Assembly (NCBI GenBank): GCA_963281255.1
Contig: OY725488.1
Span: 310,001 to 374,000, forward strand
Direction of reading: 5' to 3'
From: Aphrocallistes beatrix
Taxonomy: Eukaryota; Porifera; Hexactinellida; Sceptrulophora; Aphrocallistidae
DNA length: 64,000 nucleotides
Below are positions 30,701 to 45,700 of the stretch, piece after piece. The position numbers were made by a program, and so were the translations under genes. Under the pieces are notes generated by a model. It was not told where the DNA came from, ran no database searches, and saw nothing but the letters and a program-made list of their open reading frames with translations. The number at the start of each line of letters is the position of its first letter. Positions within the stretch are counted from its first letter, which is position 1.

Positions 30701-33700
30701 ATGGAAATAACAGCGAGGATATTTTTCTCTTCAGTCCGAATGGTATCTCTTCGCAAACTGTGAGTTTCTGCTTTGCTTGTCCACATTCAACCATACAAGT
30801 TATTATATGCAGTCTTTATTAACACTTAATTAGGTCATAGAGTTCCTGTCCTTGATGCGGTACGTGAATACGGAGCTGAACTTAACCTGTGAGACGAGAC
30901 AGATCGAGACGTCCCTGTTTGACGGACTGGATTGGAGCGAGATAGCTATTACTCGACTGCTGCCCGAGTGTGTCAACGACATTCCTCAGCTCATGCTAGA
31001 CCCAGCCAACAACCAGAGGGACGTCTCTGTCACATTTACAGAGGGTTCCCTCAGCCCTGTCAGGCTGTATCGAGACATATTCCTGCAAGACATAGACTCG
31101 GCTGTTCTAATATTAGCCAATATATCTCTAGTCGATGGCCAGCAGCAGAATGAAGGTAGCATTCTACCAGTGTACCAGGGATAACTGTACTACTTATGAC
31201 GATTCCATACTATTTCCTTGTTTCAGGTCTCAACAACTCTCTTAAGTCCCTCATCAAGAATGGACCCGCCCCGGTTTCAGAATACAGGGACTTCTTACTA
31301 GCCTCTCTCTTCTACTTTTCCGCTGAAGATGAGCTCTCAGGAGACACTCGCCTGGTCTCAGTCTACTTGGTGGACTCGGATGGCGGTCGGAGCGAGACTG
31401 CGTTTGCGTCCATCAGTCTAGTCCACGTGTGCGACCACCCTCCCATACCGGAGCGGTCCCTCTACCTCCCCCAGATAGAGGAGGACGCCGGGACTGGAGT
31501 TCTGGTCCAGCGAATCAACTTCACAGACGCGGACTTGGGTCCTCCGAACCGAGTCACCTGTCAGATCAGCGGCAGGAGCCCCGACCCATTGGTTCTGTTC
31601 TCCATTCGTCACTATGATGACCTAACCTGTGACGTCATCGCTGAGGCTTCTTCGTCATCGAATCCTGTATTCGATTATGAGAGGCGAACACAGTATTCGC
31701 TTACAGTGGAAGCAATTGGAGTGATGTGTCTACGAGCTAACACGACCATTGAGTTATCAGTAAGTTAAACCTATTTAGTTCTCACTCAGTATTGCTCAGC
31801 AATGCTAAATCGATTCTAGATTTTGGATGTCAACGATAACATTCCTTATCTAACCGATCCGAGTACAGTGGACATTCCTGAGACACATCTGGACACGATA
31901 TTCAACAGCTCCTGTCTGCGCATATTTATGCTCAGCGCGGTAGACGAGGACGAAACAGCACCCAACAACCAATTTACATTCTCACTCCTCGGTTGGTATT
32001 CATTGTCCGTATTATTAATCGCATTTGTGTTGCTTTAATGTGATCCTATCTCAGCTGCGGTTGCTGCCAACACCTACAGCGTACTGTCAGATGGAACTCT
32101 CTGCATAACGCGGCCTCTCGATAGAGAGATAGATGATAGCGACACGATTACCGTACAAGTGCGGGATCTCGGAAACCCCACTCTTAGCTCCAATAGGACA
32201 TTCACAATCAACATTACAGATAGGAATGACAATGTCCCTCAACTCGTCTCTTCAGTCCCGCACATCTCACTGCCAGAGAATGCATCGATAGGAGAATCCA
32301 TTCTCTTGATTGACGTCACAGATCTGGACGCGTGTATTAATGCGGAAATTGCGCTAACTTTGGAGGACACCTTGATTTTGGGACTGAGTGACTTCCGTAT
32401 ACGTTCTCCCTTCGTTTCCCTTCCAACTCCTAACAACCATATCCAGAGGTCTTGGCTGGAGGTTGCGGAAAGTTTGGATTTTGAAAGGATCAAGAGTTAC
32501 CGTCTCAAGCTGACTCTATTCAATCCTACTCCGTTTGAAGGGTCACAACTCATGGCTCAGGAGGTAAGCTCACAGATGTATTTCACATAGATTTTGTTTA
32601 TTCAAGTACATACTTGTAGTAATTAAATTTGTCATCTTGTTAGGTGCTGATCAGCATAACAATAACGGATATTAACGATAACGCTCCATTTTTCCCCTTC
32701 CCGTATCGGTTTTCAGTGTTAGAGAATTCTCAGCCGTTTACATTTGTTGGGAATGTCAATGCGACAGATTTTGACTCAGGGCGAAACAGGATGCTCACTT
32801 ATTTAGTAGAAAATAGTTCGCTTCCTTTTACGTTTAATGGATCTACCTTACAGACTACCAGACCTCTGGACAGGGAGACGACGGACTTCTATTCGATTAC
32901 GGTGTGTGTTTAATTAGTAAAGTCTTCAAAATTGATTTCTTCAAATTCATTACTCAACTAGGTGATTGCAGTTGATTCCGGAGTTCCACAGCTAACAGGG
33001 TCAACCACAGTACTCGTGTCAGTGCTAGACGTTAATGACAACGTTCCAATGTTTGTCAATGATTCCCATGCTATCTCTGTCAGGGAGAACGGCACTTCTC
33101 CTGCAGCAGGTAAGCTAGCTGTCTGTGCAGCATAATATTTTAATATTATTATGCTCACCATACGGTATACAGATGTAGTTTTGCTCGCGAAATGTGATAT
33201 TTTGTATGTTTTATATGCGACTTCTGTGCTACTTGGGTATTAAATAATGCTGCATTTCAATACTTTTCCATGTTTTGTTGAAAATTGCAAAATAAGAATT
33301 TTAATTTTATTACGATATTTCTGCAGCTGATTCCAAAGTATACTTCGAGGCGAGGGATCCCGATCACTTGAGGAATGCACTGCTGTCATTCTCTCTTGTG
33401 GCAGCTTACCCCGATTTTACTTTCGCGTATTTCAGTCTTGTGAGTTCGAATTACAGTTCCAACAACTCCTACAATGTGGCCAGAGGATGTGTGGAGCTGA
33501 ACAGTGTGATAGATCGAGAATTAACCGGGGATGTTATCTATCTAACTCTACAAGTGCGGGACATGGGAATGCCGCAACTCTCTTTATCCGTTAGCATCAC
33601 TTACAATGTTATTGAGTTGAATGACGAGAATCCAGCGTTTGATAGGGACAGCCCGACATCCTTCCTTGTCCGAGAAGACTTCCCAATTCGGTCCATATTA

Positions 33701-36700
33701 CATGTTTACACAGCACAGGATCCTGACAAGTTCCCCTACTTGACCTATCTCCTAGAACCGCAAGGGATTCCCTTTGCAGTCGCATCTGATAACGGCACAG
33801 TTTACCTGCGGTCAGGCCTGGACTACGAGGCGACGCAGAACTACACTCTTCTAATTCGAGTGAATGACATGGGCAGCCAGACCGGAGTGCAGAGTGACAG
33901 TCTAATCATCAGAGTCCAGATACAAGACGCGAATGACAATTGCCCCACGTTCACTAACCTTCCTCTGTTCTCCCCTCTAGAAGTATGCCAATCCAACTTT
34001 AACTTTAGTCTTGCATGTCAAGTTCTATCTATATTTCTGATTATAGGTCTACGAGAACATCCCCGTCTCCACGAGTGTGTACCGCGTGACGGCAGCTGAT
34101 GGGGACTTGGATGATACGAGTGGGAATAACCAGCTGAGTTTTAGTATCTCACCTCTCGGAGATGGGGTTCTGAGTCATTTTACGATCGACCCTTATACCG
34201 GAGTTGTTTCTACAAATCACACAATCGACAGAGAGATAAGGCCGTATTATTCACTGACAATCACCGTGCAAGACAACCCCACCAGTCCTCTGGATACCCC
34301 TTGTGTCGAATCGGTTTCCATTAACATCAGAGTTCTAGACCTCAACGATAACGACCCGATATGTCGATTCAATGAGACTATTATTCCGGTTTTGGAGGAC
34401 CTGTTCAACTCTAGCGATGTATTTACTTCTTCTGTTCTCATCAGCGATCTCTCAAACTCGTGTCTGGATATTGATCTTGGTACGGAACCTGTTGATATAC
34501 TCTGTTTTCCTCTAACCGATTTTAATAATCTGGTTTTTTAGATTTGAACGGATTACTTCAGTACAGAATCCTCTCTGGGAATATCGCATCTGCTTTCTAT
34601 TTGGATAGTACGACAGGAGAGTTGATGCAGAGAGCATTTTTCGACAGAGAGACAGTTGACAGATACGATCTAGAAATTGAAGTTAGCGACAGTGGACTAA
34701 ATGTCACGAGAACTACCGATGTTAGACTAACAGTCTTGATAATGGATCTTAATGACAATACACCTGAAATATCTCCCCTATCTGCTGAGGGGGAAGTGAT
34801 TGAGACAACAACTGTCGACACTGCCTTGCTTACCTTCCTTGTGCGAGACTTGGATAGTTCGCAGAATGCACAGCTGACTTTAGAAGTCAACAGCTCAGTG
34901 TTCGGAGTCAGACCCAACAATGTATCAGGTAGCTTCGTAGTTTACGAAATACTGTTTTTACAAAGTAACTGAAGTATTCGATTATTTCAGATTTGATTGG
35001 AATTCGTTTGTAGCGAACACTGCAGTTCAGATTGAGTTCTACCTGAACCAGCCTCTTGACTACGAGACAACGAGACAGTACATGGTGGTGCTAAGCGTAT
35101 TGGACCAGGGATCCGTACCTCGATCAACCTCTGCCTTGATTGAAATCGCCGTGACTGACGCGAATGACAACCCCACGAATGTAAATGTCGACCCGACACC
35201 TCTCCACTACTGTGAAGACCAGAGCCCAGCTCCCATTTTCAGAGGAAACATCAGTGATCTCGACACCCTCGATTATTACGGACTCTCCGTGCGTGTTATA
35301 AATGGCTCAGCTTACGACGTTTTAGATGTAGACCTAACTGGGATAGCAGCACTCAAGTACTTCAACCCACTCGCTCGCATTCTTTCTGTAATCGGATCTC
35401 TGCCTCCTTACGTCTACCAGAACATCCTCTCGCTTGTACTGTATGAAAACACAGCAAAGGAACTTCTCGGAGACCAGAGATATTTTGATATCTACATTGA
35501 ATCTGACATCATTCCCAATCTTCCTATTACAATGCCTAACTCGACGAACAATACAACCAACTCTTCCATCCTTCAAGACACAGAGCTAGCCACAATCTTC
35601 CTAAACCTAGAATCGAATGCAAGTTACTTTCTAAGATTACAAAGTGCATCAACTAAGATTTAACAATAATCTCCTCCAGGTACTCAGTAGAATAGACGTT
35701 TCTACTAGTCTCAACCTTAACTGCGTAAATGACGCTCCTGAACTCTTGTCCGACGCTCTCCTCCAAGCGATTGAGGAGGATTCAGTGACGATTCTGTACA
35801 ATGTATGGACCTTGATTGGAACTGTCGCGACTGACGATCAGAAAGATGGCTGTGCTTCCGATGCAGCTGAGCTGCCAGTGGTGGGACTCGCATTTGTGTC
35901 TGTGCCTAACGAGCATCAGGTGACAGTAGCTTATAGCTACGAATTCCTTGTTACCTACCCCTTATTCATTAACGGGGTGAGGGTAATCTTGAAGTTACAC
36001 GCAAACGAAACAGTGGAGGTGTCTGTAGAGAGAGTAGGTGAGTCATGTTCTTGTCAACATACATATTGATACATATACTTTAGTATATAAGCATTTGTGT
36101 TTGTAGAAATGGTCAATCCATTCTCTTTGATAATGAGGCCAATTCTCAACGGCAGAGAGAGAGTGATTGATTGCAAGTTTACTATTAGAAGTCCAACCTC
36201 CGAAGGCATTACACTAATCAGCGGGATCACCTTTACACTCATGATTGATGATGTCCTCTATCCAACCATATCAATTGACGGAGATGAGAATACAAACTAC
36301 TCTTTCAGTGTTCCTCAATTGATACCTTACATCCACCCAATTCTAACGTACACTGGTGTGGTTACCATAGTGAGCGATGCCGTTTCTGCCACTGCCAATG
36401 TACAATTTACTCCAGTGCAATCTCCTCTCTGCGACCAAGCTTCGATATCAGAAACTAGCGCCATTCAAATACCTAGATTATCCGCAATTCAGGTGACACC
36501 TGCGACTAATTTCTTTGGGGAAATAAGAATTGGGTTTAAAGCTTATGATGGAGATGAATTTAACATGGTGGGATCCAACTGGTGTTCAGGTTACGATACC
36601 ACGTTACCTGTCACTGTGTCAGAATGCCCAGTCGCTATCCAACCCGCGAAATATAGCGAAAATTCCCGAGACATCATTCTCAATGTTAGCCCTGTCAACG

Positions 36701-39700
36701 ATAAGCCTGTTGTGGAATGCGGAGCTTCTAGCTACACGTTCTACGACGGATGTCCTGCTGTGCACATCGGGGGAGAAATCAGGATTTCAGATATTGATGA
36801 TACGGAGCTGAGCTGGGCTAGGCTCCGCATACAACCTGATAATGGGACATGCCAGCTGGCTTCTGAGGTAAGCACATGGCCTATTAGTCTTGGGTATTGA
36901 ATGTAGCATTATTCATGATGTGTTAAATTTAGAATCAAACTGATGATATCTCTTTTAACTCTGCCAGTTGGTTCAATTTCATAAGTTCCACCTCCTTCAC
37001 CAACAGCTCCTGCTCCACAGTTAGGATATCCCTCAACAGCAGCTACACAGGCAATGTCACCAAGACACTCAGTTCCGTGTCCTACGCCCCCTCCGACCTA
37101 GAGCTGTGGCAGTGCTACCTGCAGCTGGCCGTGTTCTCGGCTGGAGAGGAAGAGCCTGAGGCGCACACAAGGACAGTGTCTGTCTACGTGTTCGATGGGA
37201 CCGACGCCAGCGAGACGTGCTACATCACAGTGGACATTGTGCTGAAGAACGACAACCCGCCAGAACTGGAGTTAGGTGAGTGAATAGGTCCAGCTATCCT
37301 GAACTACGAATTCCAAGTCATGGAATGTTACTGTATTACGTATTTTTACTTGTAGGTCAGACTAGACTCAACTACACAGAAGATTCTCCTCCGATTCACT
37401 TTGTACCGGATCTGTCACTGACTGATAGAGACCTCAACTTCCCAATCCAGAGGGTAGAGATCAGCTCACAGCCCATATGCGACTCAACCACTCGCTGTGT
37501 CCTGACCAGCCCTTCCTCACTCCCGCACAGCTTCAGCTATGCGAATGGCATTTGGACTGTAGGCAATGCGAGCTCTACTGAGAACTTCCATCGCATTCTT
37601 CGGGAGCTAATGATAACATTTGATACTCCCGAGCAAATAGAACCTTCTTTCATCTTTACAATTTCAGTCTTTGACTCGTCAGATACTCCTGTTCCAAGTT
37701 GCAATGTGAACTTTGGAGATTTCGTTGTTTTCGACTCGTTTACGCTGAATTTCATCCCAGTGAATGACAATTCTCCCATCCTCGATCTCAACGGTCCTGC
37801 GAATCCCGGCACCAACTTCACTACCACTTTTATTGAAGAAATGTCCTCCGTTCAGATCGTTGATTCACAGCTCACACTCGTAGACGCAGACAGACCCAGC
37901 CTACCTCAATACAACTACAGAATATTGATCACGGTAAGAGAATATTTCTAAATTTATATTTTAGAAATGTTTATTCTATCTACTATCTTCCAACCAGGTG
38001 TCCCCTTGTTCCGAGTACGAAGTCCTGCTTCCCAGCAGCAGCCCTCCTGCTAGTGTGGGGCAGAGGTACAACTCTACTACGTGCACAATGCATGTCACGG
38101 GTCCAGCGTCTCTGATAGAGTTCTCAGACACTCTCAAAGAGATCGAATACCAGAGCACAGCTGACGAGCCGGTCCCTGGAGATAGAACTATTTCATTTCG
38201 CTTCTACGACAACTCTCTCGTCTCGGCTGATTTCATTACCACTGTCCTGATCCAGTTTGTAGAGGACGCGCCTCGTATCATTCTGAATGGCACTGCGTTT
38301 GTTGTATCATTAACGTACACTGAAGGGATGGGGAACCTCACTCTTGCACCCTCTCTGCTCGTAGAGGACGACGACAGCACAGCTCTATCTTACCTCAGAC
38401 TGTCTCTCTCAATCTACTCCAACGCTCTCTACCTCCCACTGAACTTCTCGACAGAGGAGTACTTGTCACACCCTCAGCTCGGTCAGACCGTCAATGGAAT
38501 TTCCATTAGTACTCAGACCAATGGTGTTCTTTTCTTTTCTGGAAATGCTACTTTGTCCGAGTATCAATATATTGTTCGAAGAACTTTCTATTTCCGGGAA
38601 GGACAAATTCCACTTTATAACAACACTGAGCGACAGGTATTTATTTGTTACTCGTTTCATCTTAAGATCTTGTTGATTCTATGCCAAACAGGTTGCGTAT
38701 GTTGCTTCCGATGGGACGACAGTCAGTGACACTTCCAGAGTTCTGATCACTCCTGACGGCGTTAACGACAGACCGATCATTGACCTAGACCCCTCAGTGG
38801 CTGATGTCAACTTCATGACCTCGTTCTCAGAGAGGGGCTCTCCGATCCCGCTACACAACGGCCTCGTTATAACCGATGCAGACGATGTGCATCTGTGTAA
38901 TGCCGTCGTCACGGTAGCGAATCCTCTGGATGGAAGTGCTGAGAAGCTGATAGACAATGCGATCGGAGACCCCCTGATGAGTATTGTGATTACTGATCAT
39001 TCCATCCAACTCATCGCTATGACTCCCCTTCCAATAGCTAACTTTGAAAGTATCCTAAGGATGGTATGTCGCGATTACTCTGTGTCTTGAGTCATCCTAT
39101 TTACTTAATTATGATTCATGTAGATTCAATATCAAAATCAAAACCCACAGCCTACGGACGGGATTCGCAACATATCTTTCGTAGTAAGTGACTGTAATGG
39201 CGGAGTTTCCGGTGCAGCATATGCCTTTGTGACGACCATACTCAACAATGAAAACCCATCCCTGGATTTGGATATCGGAGTTCCAGGTAACATTCCGTAC
39301 AATTATATTCCTAAATTGGAGAAAACTTGACACATGCACACTACACAGGTTTTGGCTTTGTTACTACTTACATTGAGAGCCGCGGATGCGTCGGGATAGC
39401 TAGTCGCTACAACCCTAATTCTACCCAGTCGATCAGTCTGTCCACACCTCTCTCTTTCATTGGAGAAGGAGAGGCCGGCGCTACTTCGTCTGAACTTGGT
39501 TATAGCCTCACCGATCCTGACTCGAGGAACCTGGCGAACCTTCGAGTTGAAATTACTCTTGGGAGCTTCGATGTGCAGACAGACTTGGTGCGTGCTCGAT
39601 GCAATGATTCAGTTAGTCCATGCTCCCCCCAGCTATGTAGCGACCTGACAGTGAACATGGGTTACTCTGGAGGCATCTTCTTGTACGAATTTACGTAAGT

Positions 39701-42700
39701 TGACAGTACTTCTAGTTTGAGGAGAAGGTTTAGACTCTAGAGTTTAAACTGTTTAACTAACTGATTTACTCTGTAGCTTTACACTGAACCAGTCTATCGA
39801 ACGATTCTACGAATTAGTTGGTTGTCTCTGCTATGAATCTCTATTAGAAGAACCAGATGGGACCTCGAGAATTCTTACGGTAATTTGGTTACATGCCTCA
39901 GGCTAAATTAACTGAGCATTTCAAGAATTAAATTTATGAATTACATCTTTTATAATCTTTACTGTAGACGACCGTTAGTGATGGAGATCTGATCAGTTTG
40001 CCAGCAGTCACGACCATCTACATACAACATGTAAATGACAACCCACCAGTATTCACAAAGAACTTTTTCGAGTTTTCAGTGGAAGAGATATTTGGACCAA
40101 TTGTAACAGGCACCAACTACCCACCCTTACTCCAAGAAGTGGTGGATGCAACGGATGATGACGGCGGAATTATAACCTACTCCATCCTAGAGAACAGCTG
40201 CTCACAGAACTACTCGATTGAGAATATCATGCTCATGAGTCTTTCAGGAGAATTAATCGTTACAGCATTAGACAGAGAACTGACTCCTTTCTGTGACCTC
40301 GTTGTGGAAGCTACAGATGGGTTGCAAGCTCAAAACGTCCCAGTTCGCATTACTGTTATTGATAGGAACGATCACACGCCTTACTTCGTTGACCTGCAGC
40401 AGGCGAATGTATCGAACAGAACTAGCCCCGCTACTTTCTACACAATACAAGCATTCGACGATGATATCGGAAGGAATGCTGAAGTTTCCTTTGTACTCGC
40501 AGGACCAGAAAGTGATAGGTTTGTTTCTCTTATAAATATATTTTTTTAAATATTATTGTATAGTACTGTTGCATGATTTAGTTCAAAATCTTAGTTTCAA
40601 AGCAATTTCAGATAACAAATTTACGAGTAGGGAAATGGGAACAAATTGACAATATCCTGCAACTGACTTAATTGTAATCTGTGAAACTATTGTAGTTCCT
40701 CGTGTCTCTCTCATCTTGACTCATTGATTTCGGTGTTGAGGTTTTCGGTTGAATTTTGCTCGCTCCATCGGACATGTTGTTTTCAAACTTCCTTGACAGG
40801 GTGTATGAGGTGTTGACGTTTTCGGCTTGCTTATACATCTGAGATTGCAGTTTCCCCATATCTTCTTTCAACGAGATTAAGCAGTTTTGAAGTGCTGCCA
40901 CATTCTTACTGGTACCAGCTCCAGCTGATCTAAGTGAGGTAGATGAGCCTCTTGACAGTTGGTAGTCAATCCTCGGTTGGGATGTATCCTGCAGTGTGGA
41001 GTACATTCCTCTCAGAGATTGTAGCTCGCTTTGGTGTCTCTTTTCGGAAGAAGAAAGCATCTCTTCGAGTTTCCTTGAATGAGCTTCCATATCGGTTATT
41101 TGAGATTGGGCCATGTTTAATCTATCTTGAAGGAAGTTCGCTTGTTCGTTTCTCTTCGAGTTCTGATTTTCAAGTTGTCCGACATGACTTTGGAAACGAG
41201 AGCGTTCATTTTCGATGTGCTTATACCTGGATTCTATTTCTTTTTTACTTTCTACCGCCGCGTTATATTTCTCTTCGAGATTTGTGATCTTTAACTCCTG
41301 GGAATCTTTTCTATTTTGTAGGGAGGTCTGGTCGTTAAAAGACGCCCTCAGATCTGCTTCAATTCTCTTGACTCGTTCTCTTAGCAGTCCAGTTTCGTAA
41401 AATGCAGAATCCCTCTCTTTCTCGCTCTGACGCACTCTCGTCGTCATTTCTAACATTCTCTGTTGCATCTCTTCGTCTTCAACTTGTTTATGTGATAGCA
41501 CCAGCTCAGCTTGACCTGACAGTCGTGTTAGCGTTGCTTCTTTCTCTGTGAGAGCTCTCTCCAGTGCATGAGCGTGTTCTGTTAACTGAGCGTAGCCCGC
41601 CTGCATTGTATTCAGCTGACTCTTGAGTGTTTCGGATTCGTAGCTTCTCTGCGAGAAAACTTGTTCGATTTCTTCTGTCTTTCTGTTTGATTCACGCTTC
41701 GCTTGATCCAATGCTCTCAAAATCTGAGATTTTTCACCCTGCACATTATTCAAATTGACTTGCATTGTTTCCATTTCTTTTTTATTATTTTCAAATGTCG
41801 CTTTCAAATCTTCATTTTGCTGCTGAAGTAACGTGTATCGTTTTTCTAACTTTTCAAGCGATCGCGCCTTTTCCAAATCTGCTCTACCCATTTTGTTTCT
41901 CACCTCCTGCTCTAGCTGCGCGTTTAAACTCGCCGCTCTTGCTAAGGTTTCCTCTGTCCTGAACAACTTCTCTTTCAGCTGCTGTTGATCAGCTGTAAGC
42001 TGATGGACTTCGCCCTCTCGATTTGTTTCTGCTTGTCTCATTTCCTGTTTGAGACCAGCTAGATTTTTACCATACTCCAATTGTGCCTGATTGAGTTGTA
42101 AGACTAGCTTTCCCCGCTCTTCTTGTAGCGCCCTTACCTCTTCACCTCGACTCTCTTTGGCTCGCATCGCCTCTTCATACACGCCTCCTAATTCTGTTTT
42201 AAGCGGTCCCATGTCTCCTTGGAGTTTGTTTAGCTGAATATTTGCTTGTTTACTTTCTCTCTTAGCCGCATCTAGTTCTGCGATTAGTGACTCCTCTCGT
42301 TCTGATTTATCTTTTAGGCGCTCCTCCATATCTGTCATCTTCTCTGCTACGTCTTTCATTGCATATTGGAGATTTCTGAATTTCTTTTCTTTTGCTTCCA
42401 ATTCTTTTTGTAATTTCTTCTCGTTACTGGCTTTCTCTCCCAATAAGGCGTTAAAATCTTGTTTAACACCCCTTAGCTCATCTTCTGCGAAATCTCTCTC
42501 TTGTATTGCACGCTGCATTACTCTCATTTTTGTCTCCTCCTCGAGCTCAGCTTCATACGCTCGCTTCTTACACTCCACTAATTCTCCATTTATCGCTACA
42601 AGTTGCGTGTTGAGTTGAGATATCTCCTGCCTATTGGCTTCCAATTGTCTGTCCAGAAGATGTTTTTCCTGTCCTAAACCGCCCAAAATGTTGTCCTTGT

Positions 42701-45700
42701 TAACTAAAAGACGATCAGCTGCTGCTTTCTGAACCTGTAGTCCGTCGCGAGCTTTATATATCTCAGATAATTCGACATCTTTTGTTTCAAACTGCGCGTT
42801 CACTTGGGACAGTTCTCTTTTCAATTCCTGCTTCTTCCTCTCGACTCCTTCCAAATTTTGTCTAGTTTCTGCCAGCAGGTCTTGGTGCTGCTGGAGCTGG
42901 GATTCTAGATCTTCCTTCTCAATCTGTTGCTCAGCTAGGATCTCCCTTAATTCGTTAACTTGTTGACACAGTTGATCTTTCTCTTCACTGAAGGAAAACA
43001 TTTGCGAGTTGAGCTCTTCTAATCGGGAGTCTTTTTCCAACACCTCTTCTTCTACCCCCTCCAGGGTCGTCACTATTTGAGCCCTCTCTTTCAAGCTCTG
43101 AGTTCTTAAATTGCTACATTCTGTGCGCACTTTTGACAGTTCTGCTTTCGCGGTTTCTAACTCGGCTCCCTTTGCCAGGACCATACCTCTAGAAGCTGCT
43201 AGTTCTTGCTGTAGCTTGATTCTCTCTTTCATCATCTGATCCAGCTGTGACTGTAACCACTGCTGACCTTCCTCGGCACTATTCTTCTCTTGCCGACCTA
43301 CCTCGCACTCTCTCTCCAACTTCCTGACTTGCCCTTTCAACTGTTTCACCTGCTCGTTATCAGTCATATTCTTCTCGTCGATATCCTCCATCTGACGTCT
43401 CAACGAGCTGACCTTTTCATCTTTGTATTTCAGTTCGTTCTGAAGACGATCTCGCTCCCTTGTTCTCTCATTCAACTCTCTTCTTATCTCCTCTACATCT
43501 GACCAACCCAAGGAGATATTTTTCGGCGCCATCATTTCCTCTCTACCGAATTCGGTTAGTCGGAGTGGAACTGGTTCATCATGGAGGGGTGTTTCGATGC
43601 TGCTACGGTTTGAAATGTCTCCTGCAATGCTGCTGTCTGTACTACCGAAGTTTTGCAATGGTTTTAGATGCGCTGGACAGTCAAGTGCACTCAAACTGGC
43701 AGAGAGCGGTATCGATAATTGGGGATTGTAGCTACGGGATTGTTTGATCGGATTGGAGTGTGCGAGAGCTGAGAAGATCTCTGACTGAGTGGCGTGTGTG
43801 GACACGACGCTCAGGCTTCTCCGGATATTCTCTTGTTCAGGTGCTGAGGGAGATTGAATGCTCATGAGTGAGTTCTGTGAGACAACTTCTTCTCTGCTAA
43901 CAAATTCTTCTCGATTACTCTCGCTTTTAATACTCACTAGCATCGTCTTGAAAAGCTCTTCGCTCGAATCCTTGGCAATTTCTATTTTAGGATTGCTACG
44001 AATTCCTCTCAATTTTTCTTCACTGGCTGACTCCATAACTGAAATACCTGACCACTTTTATAGTTAGTACGTATATAGAAAAATAGATTGTCGCAGTGTC
44101 TCAACTGATTCTTCAAGTTTATTTCTATTCCATAGCTAGCTATGTATATGTACCTATCAGCTTACTCTGAAACACACAAATTCTATTGGTAATTATCAGA
44201 GAAATCTTAAATGGATTATATCTGTTGTATTCCTAGTTTATTCGTCTATCATATGGTCAAGTCCATTCATATATGCACTGAGCGGTTGGCTGAATCACTT
44301 TTAATAACCACCACAAAATAACTTGATGGTTTTTTCTATAGACACGATATAAACTTGCATTTGATCTCTACGTCACGATTATTATTTAATTAGTATACTG
44401 TACTATACGTATACTATGAGACATTAAGCATGATGACATATTGCTGTTAATTAATAAAATGTACAATTTGTTCACAGGTTCAGGATAAACAGAGAAACCG
44501 GAGAGTTGAGTGTAAACGTCGAGTATGTGACTCTACCTGTAAGAGAGTTTACCTATCCAGTTCTGGTTTTTATTTTTGATAATCCAGAGAGAATACACGA
44601 AGCGAGAAATAATTTTGCGACAGTATTAATATATATTTCTGAAGTTGATCCTTGTTTTGAGGTTCAAGTAAATGACAGGTACGAAGTAAGAGAAGATTTA
44701 CCTCTCTCTTCGATTATTTTTTCTCTTGCTTATCCCCTCATTTCTCCTCCCATATCCCCTTCAATCGTGCAGATTTCAGTGAGCTCTACAGGACAAGTGA
44801 TTAATCCTCATCCATTTTCACTCGTCAACGACAGTATCTTTCTGGTTAGTGCATTGGACTATGAGAATATTGCTGGATATGAAATTTCTATATTATTCTC
44901 AAATTCCAGACCAATGTGTGATATTATAAGAACAGTGGCAATTCGAGTTATGGACATAAATGATGTCACACCAACTATTCAACAAATTAATACTACATAT
45001 GTCGAAGAAAATACTCCTCAAATGATCTCGTTCATTGCATCTGACCTTGATTTTCTGCCTCTTATGTACTCTGTGAGTGGAGTACCATCTTCTCAGTTTA
45101 TGTTTCCAGATACGTTACAGCCGACCCTAGCTGTTTCCTCGTTAGATCGCGAATCCAGGAGCAGCTACCTGGTGACAATCATTGTGCGAGACAGTGGTGT
45201 CCCATCTCTGTCCTCTTTCATTAACTTTCTCGTAATTGTCTCCGATCAAAACGATAACACACCTCGCTTTAACCAGACACATTATGTCGGCGCTATTCCG
45301 GAGAATCAGGTTGGCCGCGTGGTTACTATAAATGCAGTTGATATTGACTCAGGCAGCAATAGTGATATCGTCTTCACTCTCGCTAATTTCCTGACTCCTT
45401 TGTTTACCATTGAAACAGTGCAACTATCTGATGGCTACTTCGAAGGCCGTATCAACTTGACCACTGCTCTGGACTACGAGTCTCAGCAAAGAGTGCACAG
45501 CTTCCTGGTACAAGCTGAGGACAGAGCTGCCTCCGCTGGTGAGCGACTCTCTTCAACTACAAACGTGACTATTTATATACTTGACGTGAATGACGTAACT
45601 CCCAGTTTTGTGAATGAGCCTTACGCTGTCACAGTCAATGAAGAACTGCCGATTAACGATACTCTATTTTCTCAAGTCATTGTCTCGGATCCAGAAGAAG

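Noticed and set aside
40668-44036. Assignment of the coiled-coil protein to rootletin or myosin tail
   Set aside because: Similarity is compositional only; no diagnostic non-coil domain is present.
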